Shown piece after piece: positions 1 to 7,249 of a stretch of DNA of 7,249 nucleotides. The stretch's first letter is position 1. Each line of letters starts with the position of its first letter. A model generated the notes under the pieces. The model was not told the origin of the DNA. It made no database searches and saw only the letters and a list, made by a program, of their open reading frames with translations. The position numbers and the translations under genes were made by a program. The DNA is from Pseudonocardia sp. GTDB taxonomy: Bacteria > Actinomycetota > Actinomycetes > Mycobacteriales > Pseudonocardiaceae. The stretch covers positions 1 through 7,249 of the forward strand of contig JASLAP010000467.1 in the NCBI GenBank assembly GCA_030147065.1, in the 5' to 3' direction.

Positions 1-122
1 GGCTGGTCCAGCAGCTGGCCAACTACTACGCCGCCGCCGGGGTCGGCGACCTGTCGGTGGTGCTGCTGCTGGCACTGGTGCTGTTGGCCCGGCCCGGCGG
101 CCTGGCGGGGAGGACGGCATGA
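1..122 (+). CDS. livH: Branched-chain amino acid ABC transporter permease, LivH type (3' end only)
   Basis: Only the last 39 codons are in the window; the reading frame is set by the TGA at 120-122 and the first whole codon is at 3. The tail has a hydrophobic stretch rich in Val and Leu (about 58-95) followed by an ARPGGLAG-like end, which is the usual C-terminus of LivH/LivM permeases (a last membrane helix, then a 'RPxGLxG' motif). The stop overlaps the ATG of the next gene (ATGA), the tight coupling typical of a livH-livM pair. The protein would be an inner-membrane permease that pairs with LivM to form the translocation path of a HAAT-family importer for leucine, isoleucine and valine or related amides. 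The assignment rests on this short tail plus the neighbour. Substrate cannot be read from the sequence. Confidence 0.82.
   Translation, partial: LVQQLANYYAAAGVGDLSVVLLLALVLLARPGGLAGRTA
109..113 (+). promoter_or_regulatory. Ribosome binding site of livM
   Basis: GGAGG lies 5 nt before the ATG at 119, inside the last codons of livH. It supports the choice of this ATG as the livM start and implies coupled translation with livH. Confidence 0.7.
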
Positions 123-1228
123 CGACCGCGGAGCTGCAGGAAAGGGCGACAGCGGGCGAGCCCGCCGCGCGCCCGGCGCGGCCGTGGTGGCGCAGCGCGC
201 TGGTCCCGGTCGCGGTGTTCGCGGTGCTGGCCTGGCTGCCGTACGCGTCGGTGCCGCTGCCCGGACTGCTGCCGGGGTTGGTGAACAGCCCGGGCTCGAT
301 GCAGCTGCTGGCGCTGTGCCTGGTGTTCGGCGGCATCGCGCTGTCCTACGACCTGCTGTTCGGCCGGACCGGGCTGCTGTCGTTCGGGCACGCGCTGTTC
401 GTGGCGGCCGGGTCGTACACCGTGGCCCTGGCGATGGGGCAGCTCGGCGTGGGACTGGGCGCCGCGGTCGGGCTGGCCGTGCTGGTCGGCGTGGTGCTGC
501 CGGTGCTGGTCGGGGCGGTGGCGCTTCGGGTCACCGGGATCGCCTTCGCCATGGTCACGCTGGCCTTCGCGCAGGCCGGCTCGATCCTGGTGCTGCGCAA
601 CCCCGACGGGCTCACCGGCGGCGAGGAGGGCCTGCCGCTGCCCGCCGACGGGGTGCCGGATCTGCTCGTCGGCGTCGTCCAGGCGCCCTACCGGTACTGG
701 CTGGCGCTGCTGTACCTGGTGCTGTGCTGGTGCTCGGTGCAGTGGCTGGTGCGCTCGCGGGCCGGGCACGTGTGGGCGGCGGTGCGGGAGAACCCGGAGC
801 GGGCCGCGGTGCTGGGGCTGTCGGTGTACCGCGCCCGGCTGCTCGCGGTGGCCGTCGGCGGGCTGCTCGGCACCCTCGGCGGCGTGGTGCACCTGCTCCT
901 GGTCGGCGGCTCCACACCGTCGCTGACCACCACCGAGCTGACGCTCTCGCTGCTGGTCATGGTGGTGCTCGGCGGGGCGGGCAGCCGGTGGGGCGCGGTG
1001 ATCGGCGGGGTGCTCTACACCTACCTGGACAACCGGCTGCTCGAACTGGCCGGCTCCGACGCCGTCGCCGGGCTGCCCGGGGTGCTGCGGGTCCCGCTGT
1101 CCGAGCCGACGTTCGTGCTCGGCGCGCTGTTCGTCGCGGTGGTGTTCTTCGCCCCCGGCGGGCTGGTCGGACTGGTCCGGCGCCGGCGACGGACCGCTCC
1201 CGCAGTGGCTGGTGAGCCGGAGACCTGA
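119..1228 (+). CDS. livM: Branched-chain amino acid ABC transporter permease, LivM type
   Basis: Complete 369-residue polytopic membrane protein, a normal length for LivM. After a hydrophilic N-terminal stretch (residues 1-25), hydrophobic segments lie at about 27-45, 62-80, 86-106, 112-137, 140-158, 193-212, 238-262, 274-298 and 330-353. The tail is basic (RRRRR at 354-358). The LivM signature GRTGLLSFGHALF occupies residues 82-94. The cytoplasmic loop ENPERAAVLG (224-233) fits the region that contacts the ATPase in this family, and GGAGSRWGAVIGG (285-297) is the conserved glycine-rich segment before a late helix. It would form the heteromeric pore with LivH and import branched-chain or related amino acids using LivG/LivF ATPases and a lipoprotein-type binding protein, none of which is in the window. 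The start is set by the ATGA overlap with livH and a GGAGG 5 nt upstream. No livG or livF follows, so livM appears to end its transcript. Urea- or amide-type substrates (the related Urt/Ami systems) cannot be excluded. Confidence 0.92.
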   Translation: MTTAELQERATAGEPAARPARPWWRSALVPVAVFAVLAWLPYASVPLPGLLPGLVNSPGSMQLLALCLVFGGIALSYDLLFGRTGLLSFGHALFVAAGSYTVALAMGQLGVGLGAAVGLAVLVGVVLPVLVGAVALRVTGIAFAMVTLAFAQAGSILVLRNPDGLTGGEEGLPLPADGVPDLLVGVVQAPYRYWLALLYLVLCWCSVQWLVRSRAGHVWAAVRENPERAAVLGLSVYRARLLAVAVGGLLGTLGGVVHLLLVGGSTPSLTTTELTLSLLVMVVLGGAGSRWGAVIGGVLYTYLDNRLLELAGSDAVAGLPGVLRVPLSEPTFVLGALFVAVVFFAPGGLVGLVRRRRRTAPAVAGEPET

Positions 1229-1440
1229 CCCGTCGGCGGGGCGGGCGGGTGGCGGTGCGGGACCCGGCGCCCCGGCCGCTGGATCGCGGCCCGCTCCGCG
1301 CGTTCGCGATCGCGCACCGCTCGCCGGTGGTCCCGCCGGTCGGCCCGCCGGTCGGCCGGGCCCTCCGCCCACCAGGCCACCCGGAGGACGAACACGAGGT
1401 GCCCGGCCACTAGCGCCGCGACGCCGAGCAGGTCGGTCAC
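1021..1440 (-). CDS. Possible small single-helix membrane protein, overlapping livM antisense
   Basis: I do not recognise this as a named family. Read from a GTG at 1438-1440, the first 70 or so codons look coding. Residues 4-24 (LLGVAALVAGHLVFVLRVAWW) would make one membrane helix, followed by a highly charged Arg/Asp/Glu tail. About 93% of third positions are G or C. A perfect 12-bp tandem duplication (1332-1343 and 1344-1355) keeps the frame and encodes ADRR twice. After about 1229 the frame has no stop and continues to a TAG at 1021-1023, antisense to the last 208 bp of livM. There the composition is set by livM, because its third positions face those of this frame, so the last 69 residues are probably not constrained as protein. 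The ribosome binding site is weak. It could be a real convergent overlapping gene, a gene that lost its 3' end, or chance. Confidence is low for the gene and lower for its C-terminus. Confidence 0.33.
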   Translation of the reverse strand: MTDLLGVAALVAGHLVFVLRVAWWAEGPADRRADRRDHRRAVRDRERAERAAIQRPGRRVPHRHPPAPPTGQVSGSPATAGAVRRRRRTSPTSPPGAKNTTATNSAPSTNVGSDSGTRSTPGSPATASEPASSSSRLSR

Positions 1441-1604
1441 CCGGATCCGCGGCGGGCGGCCGGCCCGCGATCGGCCGCCGTGCGGAGGGTGCAGGGCCAG
1501 GGCGGGCGGCCGCGGCCGTCCGCCGATCCGCGGCGCGCCCAGGTCCGGGGAGTTCGACCACCTGCTGTGAGGCCGCCGGGACCCCGGCACCCACGAGCGG
1601 CCGC

Positions 1605-1676
1605 CTGTCGAGATGAGCGCTGTGGCAGTCGGCCCGGCAGATGGATCACCACAGTGCTCATCTCGGCGCGCGACAG
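1605..1676. repeat. Long imperfect inverted repeat (hairpin of 17-21 bp)
   Basis: The left arm 1609-1625 (CGAGATGAGCGCTGTGG) is complementary to 1649-1665 (CCACAGTGCTCATCTCG) at 16 of 17 positions, and the odd pair (1619/1655) is a G-T wobble. The loop is 1626-1648 (23 nt). The stem can extend by four pairs (CTGT 1605-1608 with ACAG 1673-1676) across a 7-nt bulge at 1666-1672. The arms are less GC-rich than their surroundings, so this is not a by-product of base composition. No clear short direct repeats flank it, and there is no T tract on either strand, so a classical intrinsic terminator is not shown. It may be a bidirectional terminator or RNA-stabilising hairpin between the convergent operons, or a dispersed intergenic repeat element. 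Confidence 0.75.
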
Positions 1677-1750
1677 CGACGTGATCGGGCCGCCCGCCCG
1701 CCCGCTCGCTGCGCTCGCCCGCTCCGCCCACGCTGCCCCGAGCCGGCCGG

Positions 1751-1941
1751 GCGAAAGTGGCTCTCGTCCGACCTGGTTGGGCGAGAGCCACTCTCGTGCG
1801 CTCGCCCGCCCCGCCCCGCCCGGCCACCCGGGCCCCGCCTCGTTCGGCTCGCTGAGTTGGCGGGGCGAGAGTGGCTCTCGTTCCACCTGGTCGAGCGAAA
1901 GTGGCTCTCGTCCAGCCTGACGGGGCGAGAGCCTCTCTCAT
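1751..1941. repeat. Five near-palindromic 17-mers on a 30-bp period, in two blocks
   Basis: Copies lie at 1751-1767, 1781-1797, 1865-1881, 1895-1911 and 1925-1941, with the form GCGARAGTGGCTCTCGT. The second copy has the centre CCA instead of TGG (inverted orientation) and the fifth is degenerate (centre CCT, ending CAT). The best copies have CGAGAG/CTCTCG arms around a 3-nt centre. Copies 1-2 and 3-4-5 are each exactly 30 bp apart; the blocks are separated by 67 bp of unrelated GC-rich DNA. The 13-bp spacers are also related and weakly palindromic: CCGACCTGGTTGG, TCCACCTGGTCGA and CCAGCCTGACGGG. The array ends 15 bp from the gltD stop. A period of 30 (ten codons) keeps frames open on both strands, giving spurious ESHSRP- or ESGSRP-like peptide repeats. 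The function is unknown: terminator cluster, protein-binding array or dispersed repeat family. Confidence 0.85.
1865..1941 (-). terminator. Candidate hairpin terminator region for gltBD
   Basis: A transcript leaving gltD meets the repeat copies at 1941-1925, 1911-1895 and 1881-1865. Each can fold into a 5-6 bp hairpin with a 3-nt loop, the first starting 15 nt after the stop codon. There is no T tract, so only the hairpin-type termination proposed for actinobacteria would apply. This is inferred from position and symmetry alone. Confidence 0.25.
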
Positions 1942-1956
1942 CGGGGCGAAGGTGGG

Positions 1957-3403
<1,447 letters not shown>

Positions 3404-3411
<8 letters not shown>

Positions 3412-6400
3412 GTGCCGCCTCCATGATGGCCTCGTCGACGTTGCGGCCGTCCCGCTCGGCGGCCTCGCGGGCCTGCAGCACCCGCTTGAAGTCCTTCGGG
3501 ACGACCTTGCCGAACCGGTCGACCGCGGTGTCCCAGTCGGTGAGCAGCGCGCGGGCGACCGCCGATTCGGTCTCGCGGTAGTGGCACTCCACGGCCTCGC
3601 GCAGGAAGGTCCGGTCGTCGTCGTCCAGCCGCTCGACGTCGACCATCTCCCGGTTGATCCGGGCGTCGGCCAGGCTGCCCTCGGTCAGGTCCAGCACGTA
3701 GGCCAGCCCGCCGGACATGCCGGCCGCGAAGTTGCGCCCGACCCGGCCGAGCACCACCGCCCGGCCGCCGGTCATGTACTCGCAGCCGTGGTCGCCCACG
3801 CCCTCGACGACGGCCAGCGCGCCGGAGTTGCGCACGCAGAACCGCTCGCCGACCACGCCGCGGATGAACACCTCGCCGGAGGTGGCCCCGTACAGGATCA
3901 CGTTGCCGGCGATGACGTTGTCCTCGGCGGCGAACGGGGCCGCCGGGTCCGGCCGCAGGGTCAGCCGCCCGCCCGACAGGCCCTTGCCGAAGTAGTCGTT
4001 GCTGTCCCCGACCAGCCGCAGGGTGATCCCCTTGGGCACGAACGCGCCGAAGCTCTGCCCGGCCGAGCCGGTGAGCGTGACGTCGATGGTGTCGTCGGGC
4101 AGGCCCTCGCCGCCCCAGGCCCTGGTCAGCTCGTAGCCGAGCATGGTGCCCACGGTGCGGTTGACGTTGCGCACCGGCAGGTCCAGGTGCACCCGGTCGC
4201 CCGAGCGCAGCGCGCCCTCGCACAGCTGGATCAGCGTGTTGTCCAGCGCCTTGTCCAGCCCGTGGTCCTGGCCCTTGGTGTTGTGCCGCGGCGTGCCCGG
4301 GGGCAGCGGCGGGGTGTGGAACACCGGCGACAGGTCCAGGCCCCGGGTCTTCCAGTGCCGCACGGCGTCGTCGACGTCGAGCAGCTCCGGGTGCCCGACG
4401 GCCTCGGCGATCGTCCGGAAGCCCAGCTCGGCGAGGTACTCGCGGACCTCCTGGGCGATGAACCGCATGAAGTTCACGACGTACTCGGGCCGCCCGTCGA
4501 ACCGCTTGCGCAGCTCCGGGTTCTGGGTGGCCACGCCGACCGGGCAGGTGTCGAGGTGGCAGACCCGCATCATGATGCAGCCCGACACCACCAGCGGAGC
4601 GGTCGCGAAGCCGAACTCCTCCGCGCCCAGCAGCGCGGCGATCACCACGTCGCGGCCGGTCTTGAGCTGGCCGTCGGCCTGCACCACGATCCGGTCGCGC
4701 AGGCCGTTCTCCAGCAGCGTCTGCTGGGTCTCGGCCAGCCCCAGCTCCCACGGTCCACCGGCGTGCTTGATCGAGCTCAGCGGCGAGGCGCCGGTGCCGC
4801 CGTCGTGCCCGGAGATCAGCACGACGTCGGAGTGCGCCTTGGCCACGCCGGCCGCGACCGTGCCCACGCCGACCTGGCTGACCAGCTTGACGTGCACGCG
4901 GGCCCGCGGGTTGGCGTTCTTCAGGTCGTGAATGAGCTGCTTGATGTCCTCGATGGAGTAGATGTCGTGGTGTGGCGGCGGCGAGATCAGGCCCACCCCG
5001 GGCGTGGAGTACCGGGTCTTGGCGATCCACGGGTAGACCTTGCTGCCGGGCAGCTGGCCGCCCTCGCCGGGCTTGGCCCCCTGCGCGATCTTGATCTGCA
5101 GGTCGTCCGCGTTGACCAGGTACTCGCTGGTCACGCCGAACCGGCCGGACGCGACCTGCTTGACCGCCGAGCGCCGGCTGTCGCCGTTCGGGTCCGGGGT
5201 GAACCGCTCCGGGTCCTCGCCGCCCTCGCCGGTGTTGGACCGGCCGCCGAGCCGGTTCATCGCGATGGCCAGCGTCTCGTGCATCTCCTGGGAGATCGAC
5301 CCGTAGGAGATCGCCCCGGTGCCGAACCGCTTGACGATCTCCTCGACCGGCTCCACCTCGTCGATCGGCACCGGCGGGCGCTGCCCGGTCCGGAACCGGA
5401 ACAGCCCGCGCAGCGTCATCAGCTGGTGGGCCTGCTTGTCCACCGCGCCGGTGTACTGCTTGAAGATGTCGTAACGGCCCTGCCGGGTGGAGTGCTGCAG
5501 CTTGAACACCGTCTGCGGGTTGAACAGGTGCAGCTCGCCCTCGCGGCGCCACTGGTACTCGCCGCCGACCTCCAGCGAGCGGTGGTTGGGGCGCACGTCG
5601 TCGGCCGGGTAGGCGCGCCGGTGGTGGGCCAGGGCCTCCTCGGCCAGCACGTCGTAGCCGACCCCGCCGAGGCGGGAGACGGTGCCGGCGAAGCACTCGT
5701 CGACGACCTCCTTGCCCAGCCCGATCGCCTCGAAGATCTGCGCCCCGGTGTAGGACGCCACGGTCGACACGCCGATCTTGGACATGGTCTTGCGGACGCC
5801 CTTGCCCAGCGCCTTGACCAGGTTCGCCGAGGCCGTCTTGGGGTCCACGCCGATGTCGCCGCGCTCGGCCAGGTCCTCCACCGTGGCCATGGCCAGGTAG
5901 GGGTTGACCGCGCTGGCCCCGTAGCCGATCAGCAGCGCGATGTGGTGCACCTCGCGGGCGTCGCCCGCCTCGACCACCAGCCCGGCCCGGGTGCGCGACT
6001 TCTGCCGCACCAGGTGGTGGTGCACGGCCCCGGTGAGCAGCAGCGACGGGATCGGCGCGTGCTCGGCGTCCACCCCGCGGGTGGACAGGATCAGCAGCCG
6101 GGCGCCGCCGGCGATGGCCTCGGTGACCTCGGCGCGGATCTCGTCGAGCCGGCGGCGCAGCCCGGCGCCGCCCTCGGCCGCGCGGAACACCCCGCGCACC
6201 GTGTAGGACGCGAAACCGGGGTATTCGCCGTCGTCGTTGATGTGCACGATGCGGGCCAGGTCGTCGTTGCCCAGCACCGGGAACGGCACCACGATCGTGC
6301 GGCAGCTGGCCGGGGCGGCGCCGAGCAGGTTCTGCTCCGGGCCCAGCCGGCTCTGCAGGGAGGTGACCAGCTCCTCCCGGATGGCGTCCAGCGGCGGGTT

Positions 6401-7249
6401 GGTGACCTGGGCGAACAGCTGGATGAAGTAGTCGAACAGCTGCCGCGGGCGCTCGGACACCGCGGCGATCGGCGCGTCGTTGCCCATCGAGCCGACCGGC
6501 TCGGCCCCGGTCACCGCCATCGGCTTGAGCAGGACGCCCAGCTCCTCCTCGGTGAACCCGAAGGCCTGCTGGCGCCGGGTCAGCAGGGCGTGGCTGGGGA
6601 TCTCGCGCTCGCGCCGGGGCAGGTCCTCCAGCTTGATCACTCCGGCGTGCACCCAGTCCTCGTAGGGGTGCTCGGCGGCCAGCGCGCCCTTGATCTCGGC
6701 GTCGTCGATCATGCGGCCGGCCGCGGTGTCCACCAGGAACATCCGGCCCGGCTCGAGGCGGCCCTTGCGCACGACCGAGCCCGGCTCGACGTCCAGCACG
6801 CCGACCTCGGAGGCCAGCACGACCAGCCCGTCGTCGGTGACCCAGTAGCGCGCGGGGCGCAGGCCGTTGCGGTCGAGCACCGCGCCCACCACGGTGCCGT
6901 CGGTGAAGGTGACCAGCGCCGGGCCGTCCCACGGCTCCATCAGCGTGGCGTGGAACTCGTAGAACGCGCGCCGGGCGGGGTCCATCTCGGCGTGGTTCTC
7001 CCACGCCTCCGGGATCATCATGAGCACCGCGTGGGGCAGCGACCGGCCGCCGAGGTGCAGCAGCTCGAGCACCTCGTCGAAGCTCGCGGAGTCCGAGGCC
7101 CCGACGGAGTTGACGGGGAACAGCCGCTCGAGGTCGCCGGGGATGACGTCGCTGGCCAGCGTCGACTCCCGCGCCCGCATCCAGTTCCGGTTGCCGCGCA
7201 CGGTGTTGATCTCGCCGTTGTGGGCGATGAGGCGGAACGGGTGCGCCAG
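3404..7249 (-). CDS. gltB: Glutamate synthase (NADPH) large subunit, GltB (5' end outside window)
   Basis: The window holds 1281 residues to the TGA at 3404-3406. Full-length bacterial GltB is about 1480-1530, so roughly 200-250 N-terminal residues, including the catalytic Cys of the glutaminase domain, lie past the right edge. Counting from the edge codon, residues 1-190 finish the class II glutamine amidotransferase domain (AHNGEIN 9-15, RGNRNW 18-23, then EPWDGP and DRNGLRPARYW). A central domain follows. The FMN-binding barrel includes SYGSIS (648-653), NTGEGGEDPERF and SGHDGGTGASP (from 813). The 3Fe-4S cluster is bound by C891, C897 and C902 in the C-x5-C-x4-C spacing typical of GOGAT. 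The C-terminal beta-helix (GXGXG) domain covers roughly 1000-1200. The enzyme makes two glutamates from glutamine and 2-oxoglutarate, channelling ammonia between domains. A GTG at 7199-7201 is not the start, because the conserved sequence continues upstream of it to the edge. The reading frame is intact; promoter and any nitrogen control site lie outside the window. Confidence 0.98.
3418..3422 (-). promoter_or_regulatory. Ribosome binding site of gltD
   Basis: CCTCC on the plus strand reads GGAGG on the minus strand, 6 nt before the gltD ATG and inside the last codons of gltB. It supports the chosen start and translational coupling. Confidence 0.75.

Larger units (their letters stand above)
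1229..1956. other. Convergent intergenic region between livM and gltD
   Basis: This 728-bp stretch lies between two 3' ends, so it should contain terminators rather than the promoters of the flanking operons. The part near livM holds the doubtful small minus-strand ORF. From about 1441 to 1600 I see only GC-rich sequence with no convincing gene, RNA or motif. A long inverted repeat follows at 1605-1676, then GC-rich filler (1677-1750), then two blocks of a 30-bp-period palindromic repeat (1751-1797 and 1865-1941). Open frames do cross the region on both strands, but they are Arg/Pro/Gly/Ala-rich low-complexity translations expected by chance at this GC content. Confidence 0.75.

Noticed and set aside
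26..1594. 522-codon minus-strand open frame antisense to livM
   Set aside because: The translation is Gln/His/Arg/Pro-rich without any domain, as expected opposite a GC-rich membrane protein gene; livM is well supported on the other strand.
1212..1616. Plus-strand open frame overlapping the end of livM
   Set aside because: The translation is Arg/Pro/Ala/Gly low complexity with no hydrophobic or conserved segment, and it competes with a more coding-like minus-strand frame over the same bases.
1818..1833. Short GCCCGG / CCGGGC hairpin between the two repeat blocks
   Set aside because: Six-bp GC-only stems arise often by chance at this base composition, and nothing else marks the site.
1751..1941. 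CRISPR array
   Set aside because: The 30-bp period is only superficially similar. The spacers are 13 bp, related to one another and palindromic, the repeat is short and varies in orientation, and no cas genes are nearby.
7199..7201. GTG as a possible start of gltB
   Set aside because: The frame continues upstream to the window edge with the conserved AHNGEIN segment of the GltB amidotransferase domain, so the true start is outside.

Overview
The window is very GC-rich DNA with strong G/C preference at third codon positions. Together with the gene content this points to a high-GC actinomycete, most likely in or near Pseudonocardiales; that placement is an inference, since no rRNA or other phylogenetic marker is present. 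Two operons converge on an intergenic region of about 730 bp.

Left side, plus strand (1-1228): the last 39 codons of a LivH-type permease overlap, by an ATGA junction, a complete LivM-type permease. Together they form the membrane pore of a branched-chain amino acid (HAAT family) ABC transporter. The ATPases (LivG/LivF) and the solute-binding protein do not follow livM, so they must lie upstream of the window or elsewhere.

Middle (1229-1956): no well-supported conserved gene. It holds (a) a possible small one-helix membrane protein gene on the minus strand that runs without a stop into the antisense strand of livM, (b) a long hairpin-forming inverted repeat (1605-1676), and (c) five copies of a near-palindromic 17-mer on a 30-bp spacing, in two blocks (1751-1941), ending 15 bp from the gltD stop. 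This repeat region is the least ordinary part of the window.

Right side, minus strand (1957-7249): gltB and gltD, the large and small subunits of NADPH-dependent glutamate synthase (GOGAT), transcribed gltB then gltD with an 8-nt overlap. GltD supplies electrons from NADPH through FAD. GltB hydrolyses glutamine, channels the ammonia, and reduces the 2-iminoglutarate intermediate on FMN, giving two glutamates from glutamine plus 2-oxoglutarate. All visible Fe-S cysteines and nucleotide-binding motifs are intact. The gltB start, with its catalytic N-terminal Cys, lies beyond the right edge.

Overall this is a core nitrogen-metabolism locus next to an amino acid uptake operon. I see no sign of a new multi-gene system. 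The points worth a second look are the repeat array, the inverted repeat and the overlapping small ORF.
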